A DNA stretch of 64,000 nt from Rhizobiaceae bacterium. GTDB lineage: Bacteria; Pseudomonadota; Alphaproteobacteria; Rhizobiales; Rhizobiaceae. Location: contig JAILWO010000003.1 of the NCBI GenBank assembly GCA_025698895.1, positions 620,001-684,000 of the forward strand, given 5' to 3'. A program made the translations under genes and the position numbers. Shown in pieces: positions 27,600 to 36,448 of this stretch. Positions within the stretch are counted from its first letter, which is position 1. Each line of letters opens with the position of its first letter. The notes under the pieces are model-generated. The model had not been told where the DNA came from, did not search any database, and was given only the letters and a program-made list of their open reading frames with translations.

Positions 27600-29134
27600 T
27601 CGTCCGCCTTCACATCATCCTCGAACCGGCGCGGTTCAAGTGGCGCAGTGGCGGGTCCAGCCAGCACGGCCCCGCTCTCGTCGAAACGCGAGCCATGGCA
27701 GGGGCAATCCCAGGTGCGGTCGGTCGCGTTCCAGTCCACCACGCAGCCCAGATGAGTGCAGATGGCGCTGAGAACGACAGTCGCGCCCGATGCGTCACGA
27801 CGAACCGCAAGCTTTTCGCCGTCGTGTGAAACAACACCTCCCTGTCCCGATGCAATTTCGTCGAGGGGAAGCGCCTTGCGGTTGAACAGGCGGTCGCCGA
27901 CGAGATGGCCACCGGCCTTCAGATTCTCCTTCAGGAACTCCGCGCCGCCCGCGACCGGCTTGTGTCGCGTGGCGTCGTAAAGCGAGGCGGCTGGATGATG
28001 TTCTCCACGAGCAAGAGCGGCCAGAAGTTCACCGGCCACGACGCCTTGGGTAATCCCCCAGGCCGCGAAGCCGGTCGCGACAAGCAGGTTTGGATGCCTC
28101 CCGTCCGCAGGTCCGATGAAGGCTGCGCCGTCCATGGGCCGGAAGTCTTCGTTGGTCCACAGATGAGTCGGCTCTTCGATGCCGAAGCGCCTGTTCAGGA
28201 AGTCGACGAGGTCCCCGACCGCGCGGCGTTCGTCCTCCGGCTCGCCCGGTCGAAATTCATCGCCCGCCGCGATGACATAGGTGCGCCCGTCGCGCATTGC
28301 CGTGCGTAGCGACCGGGTCGGGCTGCCAGCGTTGATGAACATGCCGTTGACCTCGACTCCATCCGCCAGGGGCGCAGCGGCGACCGGATGGGCAAAGGGA
28401 AACGCCTTGGCGAAGAAGTGACCTTCGCCCACGATCGGCATCTGAGTGGTCACTATCGCGGTCTTTGCCAGGACCGTGAAACCGTTGACTGAAATCTGGC
28501 AGCTCTCTCCAGTTTTCACACTCGTGACGCGGCTGTCCTCATGGATGTCCACGCTGCCGGAAACGAGGCCGGAAAGGCCCCGCAGATAGCCGAAGGGGTC
28601 GAACTGGGCCTGACGGGGGAATCTCAGTGTCGCCAGTTCTGGGACCGGCACTGGTGCATTCCGTTCGACAACGGCTTCGATGCCAGCGGCGCGCGCGGCC
28701 TCCGCTTCACGCTCCAGTTCCCGTGCCTCGTCTTCATCCGTTGCCCAGACAAAGGCATCGCGGCGTTCGAAGGCTGCACGCGCGCCGATCTGTGCGCTGA
28801 GATCAGCAACGAGTTCAAGCGCGCGCTCGTTTTCCTGGGCGTGGAGACGCGCATGATCGCCGCCAAAATCCTTCGCAAGCCGCGCGTAGCAAAGCCCGTG
28901 CTGGGACGTGACCTTGGCGGTGGAGCGGCCAGTCGCCTGCCGGCCGATCCGTCGGGCCTCCAGGACGACAACGCGAAGACCGCTGTCTCGAAGAGCCAGG
29001 GCGCAATGAAGCCCCGTCATCCCGGCGCCGATGATGGCGACATCGACCGTGCAGTCCCGCGAGAGCGGAGGATAGGTCTGGCCATCTGCTCGATCCAGCC
29101 AGAAGACGTTGCTATCGTTCGTGCGCGTCGTCAT
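27596..29134 (-). CDS. FAD-dependent oxidoreductase with C-terminal Rieske domain
   Basis: A 512-residue DAO-type flavoprotein. The FAD site is DVAIIGAGMTGLHCALAL, with VVVLEARRIGRQATGRST after it, and a second dinucleotide region near ATGFAAWGITQG. Residues about 410-510 form a Rieske domain with CTHLGC and CPCHGSRF, the CxH...CxxH ligands for a 2Fe-2S cluster. The family resembles PuuB-like amine or glycine oxidases carrying a Rieske tail. The start at 29134 has an AAAGGA site upstream. It sits mid-operon between two membrane proteins and the SDR-DoxX fusion. Confidence 0.9.
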   Translation of the reverse strand: MTTRTNDSNVFWLDRADGQTYPPLSRDCTVDVAIIGAGMTGLHCALALRDSGLRVVVLEARRIGRQATGRSTAKVTSQHGLCYARLAKDFGGDHARLHAQENERALELVADLSAQIGARAAFERRDAFVWATDEDEARELEREAEAARAAGIEAVVERNAPVPVPELATLRFPRQAQFDPFGYLRGLSGLVSGSVDIHEDSRVTSVKTGESCQISVNGFTVLAKTAIVTTQMPIVGEGHFFAKAFPFAHPVAAAPLADGVEVNGMFINAGSPTRSLRTAMRDGRTYVIAAGDEFRPGEPEDERRAVGDLVDFLNRRFGIEEPTHLWTNEDFRPMDGAAFIGPADGRHPNLLVATGFAAWGITQGVVAGELLAALARGEHHPAASLYDATRHKPVAGGAEFLKENLKAGGHLVGDRLFNRKALPLDEIASGQGGVVSHDGEKLAVRRDASGATVVLSAICTHLGCVVDWNATDRTWDCPCHGSRFDESGAVLAGPATAPLEPRRFEDDVKADE

Positions 29135-29139
29135 CGCAC

Positions 29140-29607
29140 CTATCCTTTCTGCCGGTCTTCCAGCCGCCCGGCGGCGAAGATCGAGCGAGAGGCTTTGTCC
29201 AACTCGCGGGTTCCGAGCGCCAGGCAGACGCCCCAAACAAGATGAACGGCAATCATGAGGAGGTTGCGCTCGGCGGGATGACGCGTGGCAGGCGTCAGAA
29301 TCCGCGAAAGCGGAACCCAGCCGAGATAGCTTACGGCCCATACCAAGGGGCCGAAAAGCAGCCCCGGGATCCGGCGCGACAGAAGCTCGTAAAGCGTCCC
29401 TGCAAATGCACCGAAACCGAAATGAGCCAGAAGCGTCAGTGCGGCCATCCTTTGCTCGCCCGGTTCCAGCACATCCTGGGTGATCTCCCGTGGCGGAAGA
29501 GGGTATCGGTCACGATAGGCCAATCGCTGCGCGAGAACCCGCATTGCCATCGTCATCGCCATAGTTGCGCAGAAGCCGGCGATCGCCCCGTTGACGAGCC
29601 GGTTCAT
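29140..29607 (-). CDS. Small integral membrane protein of unknown function
   Basis: A 155-residue protein with four hydrophobic helices ([65 protein letters not shown]). The layout resembles DUF1440/YagU-type membrane proteins, but I am not sure of the family. It overlaps the upstream gene by four bases (ATGA) and ends five bases before the FAD/Rieske gene start. Confidence 0.75.
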   Translation of the reverse strand: MNRLVNGAIAGFCATMAMTMAMRVLAQRLAYRDRYPLPPREITQDVLEPGEQRMAALTLLAHFGFGAFAGTLYELLSRRIPGLLFGPLVWAVSYLGWVPLSRILTPATRHPAERNLLMIAVHLVWGVCLALGTRELDKASRSIFAAGRLEDRQKG

Positions 29608-30086
29608 TCGGCTTCCCCAGGCCTGGAGCGGTCACCCGCTTGCGCGGCAAGACCTCCGCCTGCCAGTCCAGCCCCCATCGCCGCCAGCGCGAGAGCGACC
29701 GAGCGGGCCTTCAGCGCGAGTTCCCAGCCGGGGCGCAGACGGCGGGGCACGATCCCGTAGTCCACGATCGCGGCAACGAGGGAGGTCAGAAAGGCGTATC
29801 TGACAAGCAGGCGTGGCGGGTGGTTGGCGGATGCCCTTGTCCCGAGAGCAAAGACCAGGCCCCAGAAAAATGCGGAGCCAATATTGATCAGGAGCCCGGG
29901 TAACGTGTGACGCAGGTCGAATCCGTCACGGCACGCATCGGGGCCATAAAGGACGTGGCTCGTCGCGTTGATCGGGCGTGCGGGAGACTGACGCTCGAAC
30001 CGGGACAGAAGCACCAAAGCGGCAAGCGCGGCAAGCGCGGCTCCCGCACCGCTGTAGGCCGCTCTTCTGGCGAACGAAGGATCCAA
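29604..30086 (-). CDS. Small integral membrane protein, first gene of the redox operon
   Basis: A 160-residue protein with about four hydrophobic segments ([69 protein letters not shown]). The start is a TTG at 30086, supported by a GGGAGGGA ribosome binding site 7-8 bases upstream and by the lack of an earlier ATG. No family is recognised. It shares a size, fold style and overlap with the next membrane gene, as if the two form a pair. Confidence 0.7.
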   Translation of the reverse strand: MDPSFARRAAYSGAGAALAALAALVLLSRFERQSPARPINATSHVLYGPDACRDGFDLRHTLPGLLINIGSAFFWGLVFALGTRASANHPPRLLVRYAFLTSLVAAIVDYGIVPRRLRPGWELALKARSVALALAAMGAGLAGGGLAAQAGDRSRPGEAE

Positions 30087-30442
30087 GGTCTGTCCCTCCC
30101 TTTGTGGAGCAAGGCTGGGCGCCGTGCCATGACGGGTGGCGTCACCTTTCGGCGATCAGCGTGCTTCGACAATTGCGCCCAGTTCAGACACCGTCCGCAT
30201 CATCCGTCCCGCGCCGATCTCAAGCAGGCGCCCATCCATGGTGGAGGACGCCGTACGTTGGTCGGAATGACTCTCATTTTCATGTTTCCCGCTAGCATGG
30301 ACCTTCGAACCGGCTGTGGCGGCAAAGGTTCCGCGGGATATGGGAGAAGCCGTCAGCCAGGATCTGGAAGCGCAGATCGTTAAACCGCCCACCTTCAAGA
30401 CCGGACGGCACGTGGTGCCATTGCAGTTAGTCCGGTAGGTGC
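30087..30442. promoter_or_regulatory. Gene-free region upstream of the redox operon
   Basis: No gene is supported on either strand. It must hold the promoter of the five-gene operon reading left. A perfect 5-3-5 palindrome AATGACTCTCATT lies at 30266-30278, about 180 bp upstream of the first start codon, and could be an operator. It resembles half of a Fur-type box but the match is weak. Confidence 0.35.
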
Positions 30443-31291
30443 CTATTCGTCGGCCACGATCAGCAGTTCGAAGGTCACGCAGACCGGATTGACACCGCGC
30501 GTCAGCCGGCCCTCCGCGATCGAGCCGTCGAGGCCGACCAGCGCGATGTCCAGGCTGGCGCCGCCGGCCTCGTAGCGACCGGATTTCACCAGCACCTCCG
30601 TTGCGTAGGAGGCGAGCCGCGAGCCGTCCTCGAAATCGGCCTCCACGAGGCTGCCGATGCCGTGAATGTCGGCGCTCTCGATGCCATGCGCGCGGCAGAC
30701 GCCCTCGATGGCGTGCCCGATGTCCTGGTTGGGCTTCACGGTGCAGGCGACGGTCTTTCGTCCCCCGTCGGAGGGCCTCATGCCGCCTTCCACCGCGCGG
30801 AACAGGCGAAAGTTCGTCTCGGCGTCGTCGCGCACCTCGAACAGCGCACCGTCGAGCGCCCAGGCTTCCGCCTCGACCGGTTCGGCGAACTCCGAATCGA
30901 GCGGCAGCAGATGGCCCATGCGCAGGGCGCCGTCGGGCGTGCGCCACAGGCCGTGGCAGTGCAGGAAGGGTTCGCCGTCGCGGCTGCCGACGATCAGCCC
31001 CGCGTCCTCGATGACGGTCACGCCGTCGGGCGCGAAGGTTTCGCTGTACCAGGCGGCATGAGTCTCGTCCGGGGTGGCGGCCGGGATGACGTAGCGCATG
31101 GGCGATACTTTGGCGCCGCGCAGCCGGATATAGCCGCTTTTGGCGCCGAGCGAGGCGAAGGCGTCGGCCACAGCCTCGTTGACGCTGCGCTCCGGCAGAA
31201 GCGTCAACTCGACCCGTCGCGCCCGGCAGGTCGCCGCCGCGACACGGTCGGCGGAGACGGGGCCAGGATGGCGGATGAAGCGCGGCGTCAT
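30443..31291 (-). CDS. DUF296 (PCC domain) protein, tandem layout
   Basis: A 282-residue soluble protein resembling DUF296/PCC domains twice over: the N-terminal half has GAKSGYIRLRGAKVSP and FLHCHGLWRTPDGALRMGHLLP, and the C-terminal half has VKPNQDIGHAIEGVCRAHGIESADIHGIGSLVEADFE. Bacterial PCC proteins are small trimers whose role is unclear; a doubled one at the end of a catabolic operon is uncommon. It overlaps the SDR upstream by four bases (ATGA). Confidence 0.8.
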   Translation of the reverse strand: MTPRFIRHPGPVSADRVAAATCRARRVELTLLPERSVNEAVADAFASLGAKSGYIRLRGAKVSPMRYVIPAATPDETHAAWYSETFAPDGVTVIEDAGLIVGSRDGEPFLHCHGLWRTPDGALRMGHLLPLDSEFAEPVEAEAWALDGALFEVRDDAETNFRLFRAVEGGMRPSDGGRKTVACTVKPNQDIGHAIEGVCRAHGIESADIHGIGSLVEADFEDGSRLASYATEVLVKSGRYEAGGASLDIALVGLDGSIAEGRLTRGVNPVCVTFELLIVADE

Positions 31292-32043
31292 ACCGCCAGC
31301 CCGGCATGGATGAAGCCGCCGTCGACCGCCAGGATCTGGCCGTTCACATAGGAGGCGTCGTCGGAAATCAGGAAGGCCACCGCGGCCGCGATCTCGGCGG
31401 TCGTGCCGTAGCGCTGCTGCGGCACCCGCTCGTTCCACTGGCGGCGGACGTCGGCGGTGTGCACGGCGCGCGTCAGCGGCGTGTCGACCGGGCCCGGCGC
31501 GACGGCGTTGACGCGAATGCCGTGCCGGCCGAGTTCGGTCGCCAGGACCATTGTCAGGAGGTTCTGGCCGCCCTTGGAAGCGCCATAGGCGCTGCGGCCC
31601 TTGTTGCCGGTCAGGCCGGAGACCGAGGTAATGTTGACAATTGCGCCCGGCCGCTGCGCCGCGATCCAGTGCCGCGCCGCCGCGCGCGCGACGATGAAGG
31701 AGCCGGTGAGGTTCACGTCGACGATCCGCCGGAACTCCGCCACCGAGGTTTCGACGGCGGGCTTGTCGACGGCGATGCCGGCGCAGTTGACCACGGCGGC
31801 GAGCACGCCGCCCGAGACGATGCGCCCGATGGCGTTCTCGACTGCTTCCTCGTCGGTGACGTCGCAGGCGAATCCGCGGTCCCGGCCGATACCGAGTTCG
31901 TCGCAGGCCTGGTCGAGCGCCTCGCGCTTCAGGTCGATCAGGCACGGTGTCCAGCCTCGGCCACCGAGCAGGCGCGCGGTCTCCAGCCCGATGCCGGACG
32001 CGCCGCCGGTGATCGCGACCGCGCCCCTGCCTGTCACGGTCAT
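31288..32043 (-). CDS. SDR family oxidoreductase
   Basis: A 251-residue classical SDR: ITGGASGIGLETARLL for NAD(P), NCAG, the catalytic NITSVSG Ser and YGASKGG Tyr-Lys, and the C-terminal YVNGQILAVDGGF. The fold matches 3-oxoacyl-ACP reductase-like dehydrogenases. In this operon it probably oxidises a hydroxyl of the imported acid or its CoA ester; the substrate is unknown. It lies 22 bp after the acyl-CoA synthetase and overlaps the DUF296 gene. Confidence 0.92.
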   Translation of the reverse strand: MTVTGRGAVAITGGASGIGLETARLLGGRGWTPCLIDLKREALDQACDELGIGRDRGFACDVTDEEAVENAIGRIVSGGVLAAVVNCAGIAVDKPAVETSVAEFRRIVDVNLTGSFIVARAAARHWIAAQRPGAIVNITSVSGLTGNKGRSAYGASKGGQNLLTMVLATELGRHGIRVNAVAPGPVDTPLTRAVHTADVRRQWNERVPQQRYGTTAEIAAAVAFLISDDASYVNGQILAVDGGFIHAGLAV

Positions 32044-32065
32044 CGTTCAAACCTCGCGTATGTCA

Positions 32066-33679
32066 TCAACTTCCTCCGCCAAGTTCGCCGCGCCGCTCCA
32101 TTTCCTCACGGATCATCTTCTTGGCGATCTTGCCATAGGCGGATTTCGGCATCTCGTCCCACCACAGGATGCGCTTGGGCAGCTTGTAGCGCGCGAGCTT
32201 CCCTTCCAGCCAGCGATCCAGTTCGATCGCGCCGGCGTCGACCCCCGGCTTGGCGACGCAGACGGCGACGCCGATCTCGCCCCACATCGGGTCCGGCACG
32301 CCCAGGACGGCGGTTTCGCTGACATCGGGATGGGCGAGGATCTTCTCCTCGATCTCGCGCGGATAGATGTTGGAGCCGCCGGAAATATACATGTCCGACG
32401 AGCGGCCGGTCAGATAGACGAAGCCCTCGTCGTCCATGTGGCCGAGATCTCCTGTCCGGAACCAGCCGTCGCGGAATGCCTTGGCGTTGGCGTCCGGGTT
32501 TTCGAAATAGCCGGCGAAGACGGCCGGACCGACCACGCATATCTCGCCTGTCTCGCCGGGTCCGAGCTCGTTGCCGTCATCGTCCTGGATCTGGACCTGC
32601 ATGCCCGTGCGCTCGAAGCCGCAGGTGCCGATGCGGGCCTCGGGGCCATCGTCGAGCCTGTGCAGGGCAGGGGGCAGCACGGTGATGTTGCCGGTCACTT
32701 CGCCCAGGCCGAAATACTGGACGATGACCGCGCCGAGCTTCTCCAGCGCCTTCTTCTGGTCGACGCGGTACATCGGCGCGCCGGCATAGATGACGTAGCG
32801 CAGGGAGGAATGGTCGAAACGGTCCACGCTTTCGTCCTCCACAAGAAGCTTCAGGATGGTGGGCACCGTGAAGGCGTTGGTCACGCGCCACTTCTCCACC
32901 AGCGACCAGACGGTCGGTACGTCCAGCTTGTCGGTCGGCAGGAGGATCGTCTTCACGCCGTGCGCGACCTGGGCAAGCTGGTGGACGCCGGCGCCGTGCG
33001 AGAGCGGCGCCACCACGATCGAGGCGTCATCCCGGGTGGTGCCGGGCATCAGGTCGCATAGATGGTTGGTCACCACGAAGGCCATCTGGCCGTGGGTCAG
33101 CATCGCCGCCTTCGGCCTTCCGGTCGTTCCCGACGTATAGAAGAACCAGCACGGATCGTCCCGGTCGACCGCGACGGAAGGCACCGTCGCGCCGAGATGA
33201 CGCTCGATGATCCTATCGATGTCCTCGCCGAACTCGCTTTCGCCGATTGAGACGACGAAGCCGAGGTCGGGCGCGCCAGCGCGGCAGGCCTCGGCATGGC
33301 CGGCGAACCGGGCGCCGCAGATCATGCCGCGCGCGCCGCTCGCCTTCGCCAGATAGGCCACGTCGTCGGGCGACTGGCGATAATTCGCCGGCACCCAGAC
33401 CGCGCCGATGCGGAAGCAGGCGAACATGGATTCGAACATCTGGTTGCAATTGGCCGACTGGATCAGAACCCGATCGCCCTTCGCGACCCCGAATTCGTCG
33501 CGCAGCGCCGCTGCGAGGGCCGTGACGCGCGCTTCCATCTCGCGCCAGGTCCATGTCTGCTCCCGCCAGACGAAGCCGATGTCGTCCGGGTTGCGGCGCG
33601 CGGCCTGGGTCAGGAAATGCGCGAGGTTCATCACGCGGGTGGAGACCGGGCGGGCGCCCTTTGACATATCGGCGCTCAT
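32066..33679 (-). CDS. AMP-binding acyl-CoA synthetase (class I adenylate-forming)
   Basis: A 537-residue ANL-family ligase. FFYTSGTTGRPKAAMLTH is the P-loop, YFGLGEVTGNITVLPP the A5 motif, WFRTGDLGHMDDEGFVYLTGR the A7-A8 hinge, and SAYGKIAKK the A10 lysine. It activates a carboxylic acid with ATP and joins it to CoA. The specificity pocket cannot be read reliably; medium-chain or aromatic acids are both possible. The start at 33679 overlaps the IclR stop by four bases. Confidence 0.9.
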   Translation of the reverse strand: MSADMSKGARPVSTRVMNLAHFLTQAARRNPDDIGFVWREQTWTWREMEARVTALAAALRDEFGVAKGDRVLIQSANCNQMFESMFACFRIGAVWVPANYRQSPDDVAYLAKASGARGMICGARFAGHAEACRAGAPDLGFVVSIGESEFGEDIDRIIERHLGATVPSVAVDRDDPCWFFYTSGTTGRPKAAMLTHGQMAFVVTNHLCDLMPGTTRDDASIVVAPLSHGAGVHQLAQVAHGVKTILLPTDKLDVPTVWSLVEKWRVTNAFTVPTILKLLVEDESVDRFDHSSLRYVIYAGAPMYRVDQKKALEKLGAVIVQYFGLGEVTGNITVLPPALHRLDDGPEARIGTCGFERTGMQVQIQDDDGNELGPGETGEICVVGPAVFAGYFENPDANAKAFRDGWFRTGDLGHMDDEGFVYLTGRSSDMYISGGSNIYPREIEEKILAHPDVSETAVLGVPDPMWGEIGVAVCVAKPGVDAGAIELDRWLEGKLARYKLPKRILWWDEMPKSAYGKIAKKMIREEMERRGELGGGS

Positions 33680-34536
33680 CGCGCGGGCCTTTCGACTGCT
33701 TGCTTCCTTGATCTGACATCCGGCTGGGTCGCGGCGCGGGCCGTGAACATGTGCGCCAGCCTTTCCTCGACGCGGCGCGCCTCGTCCTTGAGCAGCGCCG
33801 CGAGTTCCACCTGCCTGTCCGGCTGCATGCGGCTGTCGATGGCCGCCAGCGACAGCGCGCCCGCCAGCCGGCCGTCGGGGCCGTGCAAGGCCACGCCGAT
33901 GCCCCATGAATTGGCGTAGATCAGCCCCGGATTGAGCGCGAACCCCGTCCGCCGCGTCGTTGCCACATCTTGGCGGATCCGGTCGGCCGGCAGCATAGGA
34001 TATTTCTCGCGCAGCACCGCGTCATTGGCCATCAGCACGGCCTCCACCTCCGCGTCCGGCAGCGAGGCAAGCATGGCGAGCGACCCCGCGCCGACCCCCA
34101 GCGGATGCTCAAAGCCCGCCTGCAGCGCATGGGTGCGGACGGGATAGGTGCCTTCCTCGCGATAGAGGCACACCGAATAGGTATCGCGACGCACCGACAG
34201 GAAGCTGGTGTCCTCGGTCTTCTTGGACATGCGCAGGAGGCTGTCGATCGAGACCTGCAGGAGCCCGAAGCGCCGCGACGCCAGGCTGCCCAGCACATAG
34301 GCCTCCTCGCCGAGGAAATAGCGGCGGCTCGTTTCCTCCTGCTCGATCAGCCCCGCACGGATCAGCGCCAGAAGCAGGCGGCGGGTGGTGGGCTTGTTGA
34401 GTCCGCTTTCGGTGACGATGTCGCCCAGCGAGGCGCCGCGATCGGCATGGCGTCCGATCAGGGACAGCAGTCCCAGCGCCCGATCGACGCTCTGCGCGCC
34501 GGTGGCGTCGCGTTCGGGAGCGGTCGCGACGTTCAT
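33676..34536 (-). CDS. IclR family transcriptional regulator
   Basis: A 286-residue IclR protein: an N-terminal winged helix (SVDRALGLLSLIG, LNKPTTRRLLLALIRAGLIEQ) and a C-terminal effector domain (FLSVRRDTYSVCLYREEGTYPVRTHALQAG, HPLGVGAGSLAMLASL, GIGVALHGPDGRLAGALSLAAI). It overlaps both neighbours by four bases, so it is made with the enzymes it probably controls. The palindromes at 38379 and 38452 are candidate binding sites. Confidence 0.9.
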   Translation of the reverse strand: MNVATAPERDATGAQSVDRALGLLSLIGRHADRGASLGDIVTESGLNKPTTRRLLLALIRAGLIEQEETSRRYFLGEEAYVLGSLASRRFGLLQVSIDSLLRMSKKTEDTSFLSVRRDTYSVCLYREEGTYPVRTHALQAGFEHPLGVGAGSLAMLASLPDAEVEAVLMANDAVLREKYPMLPADRIRQDVATTRRTGFALNPGLIYANSWGIGVALHGPDGRLAGALSLAAIDSRMQPDRQVELAALLKDEARRVEERLAHMFTARAATQPDVRSRKQAVERPAR

Positions 34537-35342
34537 GCGCCGCCCGTCCCGCCGGCCATGCAGCTCTGGCCGCCGTCCACGGGCAGGCTGACGCCGGTGA
34601 TGAAGCGCGCTTCGTCGGAGGCCAGGAACACGCAGGCCGCCGCCACGTCCCAGGCGGTGCCCATGCGGCCCATCGGCACCATCGCGTTGCGGGCCGCCAC
34701 CATGTCGTCGGCCGATGCGTATTGGCCCGATATCTGCTTGTAGATCAGCGGCGTGTCGATCAGGCCGGGCATGACGCAATTGGCCCGGATGCCCTGCCGT
34801 GCATATTGCATGGCCAGCGCGGCGGTCGCCTGGTTCACGGCGGCCTTGGTGGCGTAATAGGCGAAATAAGGATAGCCCGTATAGCGGATGGCGGCGAGCG
34901 AGGAGATGTTGACGATCGCGCCGCCGCCGGCTTCCAGCATATGCGGCAGCACGGCTTTGGCGGTGCGGTAGACCGAACCGATGTTGAGGTCGAGCGCGGC
35001 CTGGAACCCGGCTTCGTCGAGTTCGACCGGTCCGCCCATATGGGTCACGCCGACATTGTTGTGCAGGATCGTGATGGAGCCGAACGCGCCGACTGTTCGT
35101 TCGGCCGCGTCGGCGGTCGAGGCGAGGTCCGTGACGTCGGCTGCCATGGCGGTCGCCCCGAAGCCTTCGGAGCGGATGATCTCGGCCGTTTCTTCCGCCG
35201 CTTCCGCCGACAGATCGATGCACGCCACGCGCGCGCCCTCGCGCGCATAGGCGACGGCTGCGGCCTTGCCGTTGCCCCAGCCGGGCCCGGACGAGCCAGC
35301 GCCGAAGACGATCGCCGTCCTGCCTGCCAGTCGATCAGCCAT
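34533..35342 (-). CDS. SDR family oxidoreductase
   Basis: A 269-residue SDR with an insertion in the cofactor loop (FGAGSSGPGWGNGKAAAVAYA), NNVG, the catalytic VNISSLAAIRYTGYPYFAYYATKAA (Ser, Tyr and Lys present), and FITGVSLPVDGGQ at the end. The GWGNGKA loop occurs in SDRs often labelled glucose- or cyclohexanol-dehydrogenase-like. It is the first enzyme after the TRAP transporter genes. Confidence 0.9.
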   Translation of the reverse strand: MADRLAGRTAIVFGAGSSGPGWGNGKAAAVAYAREGARVACIDLSAEAAEETAEIIRSEGFGATAMAADVTDLASTADAAERTVGAFGSITILHNNVGVTHMGGPVELDEAGFQAALDLNIGSVYRTAKAVLPHMLEAGGGAIVNISSLAAIRYTGYPYFAYYATKAAVNQATAALAMQYARQGIRANCVMPGLIDTPLIYKQISGQYASADDMVAARNAMVPMGRMGTAWDVAAACVFLASDEARFITGVSLPVDGGQSCMAGGTGGA

Positions 35343-35360
35343 GCTTCCCGCAATTCGTTC

Positions 35361-35386
35361 GCGGGCGGGCTCGGTGGCCCGCCCGC
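35361..35386 (-). terminator. Strong GC hairpin between the binding-protein gene and the first SDR
   Basis: A perfect 10-bp stem (GCGGGCGGGC with GCCCGCCCGC) and a six-base loop lie in the 63-bp gap after dctP on the minus strand. No T-tract follows, so it is more likely a partial terminator or an mRNA 3'-end stabiliser that keeps the binding protein more abundant than downstream enzymes. Confidence 0.5.
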
Positions 35387-35405
35387 CGGTTGTCGTCCGT
35401 CGCGG

Positions 35406-36419
35406 TCAGCCCAGCTTGGTGCCGACGGCCTTTTCGAGGATGGCCCAGGCGTCCTCGCCGTACTTTTCCTTCCACTCGGCGTAGAAGCCGCCATCGGCCA
35501 GCTTCTGGCGGAAGGAGTCCGCCTGGGGCTCGTTGATCTCCATGCCGTTCGACTTCAGGTCGTCCATCAGCGTGGCGTTGAGGTCGGCCACGTCGGCGCG
35601 CTCGTTCACCGCCGCCTCGTTGATGTGCTTTGCCACGACTTCGCGCAGGTCCTCCGGCATCGCCTCCCAGGCCCGCTTGTTGGCCAGGAACCAGAAGCCG
35701 TCCCACATGTGGTTGGTCATCGAGCAGTATTTCTGCACCTCGTAGAGCTTGGCCGTGGATATGATGGCCAGCGGGTTCTCCTGTCCGTCGACGATGCCGG
35801 TCTGCAGGGCCGAATAGACCTCGGCGAAGTTGATCGAGGCCGGCGCGGATTCGAACGCGGTGAACATGGAGGTCCACAGCGGGCTCACCGGCACGCGGAT
35901 CTTGAAGCCCTTGAGGTCTTCGGCCGTGTTGATCGGACCGACCGACGAGGTGATCTGGCGGAAGCCGTTGTCCCAGATCTTGTCCATCACCACGAGATTG
36001 GCCTTCTCGATCTCGCCGCGCACATAGGCGCCGAGGTCGCCGTCCATGGCCGGCCAGACCTGGTCGTAGCTCGGGAATGCGAAGCCGATGCCCGAGATCG
36101 AGGCGTTGGCGACCAGCGTCGACAGGATCAGCGGCGACAGCGTGAAGAACTCGACGCCGCCCGAACGGACCTGGCTCAGCATGTCGGTGTCGGCGCCGAG
36201 CTGGTTGTTGGGGAAGATCTGGATCGCGACGCGGCCGCCGGTCTCCTCGCGGATGGCGTCGACGGCTTCCTGCGCGCGGGTGTTCATCGGATGCGAAAGC
36301 GGCAGGTTGTTGGCGTATTTGTAGTTGAATTCCGCCGTCTGCGCGCCCGCGTAGCGGATCGTGGAGACGAGCGGAACGGCGGCGGCGCCGATCATCAGGC
36401 TGCGACGTGTGATGGACAT
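35406..36419 (-). CDS. TRAP transporter solute-binding protein (DctP family)
   Basis: A 337-residue periplasmic binding protein. It starts MSITRRSLMIGAAAVPLVST, a twin-arginine-like leader ending near AGA-QT, so it may be exported by Tat. LPLSHPMNTRAQEAVDAI, IQIFPNNQLG, the conserved Arg in LKGFKIRVP that contacts the ligand carboxylate, and EVYSALQTGIVDGQENPL are DctP signatures. TRAP ligands are usually organic acids. GGAGGAAA precedes the ATG. It follows the permease by 29 bp. Confidence 0.95.
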   Translation of the reverse strand: MSITRRSLMIGAAAVPLVSTIRYAGAQTAEFNYKYANNLPLSHPMNTRAQEAVDAIREETGGRVAIQIFPNNQLGADTDMLSQVRSGGVEFFTLSPLILSTLVANASISGIGFAFPSYDQVWPAMDGDLGAYVRGEIEKANLVVMDKIWDNGFRQITSSVGPINTAEDLKGFKIRVPVSPLWTSMFTAFESAPASINFAEVYSALQTGIVDGQENPLAIISTAKLYEVQKYCSMTNHMWDGFWFLANKRAWEAMPEDLREVVAKHINEAAVNERADVADLNATLMDDLKSNGMEINEPQADSFRQKLADGGFYAEWKEKYGEDAWAILEKAVGTKLG

Positions 36420-36448
36420 GGTGGTTTCCTCCTGCTTGGTATGGATGG

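Noticed and set aside
30156-30290. Short minus-strand frames upstream of the redox operon, such as one ending MMRTVSELGAIVEAR
   Set aside because: No ribosome binding site or conservation signal and part of a long shadow frame of the DUF296/SDR genes.
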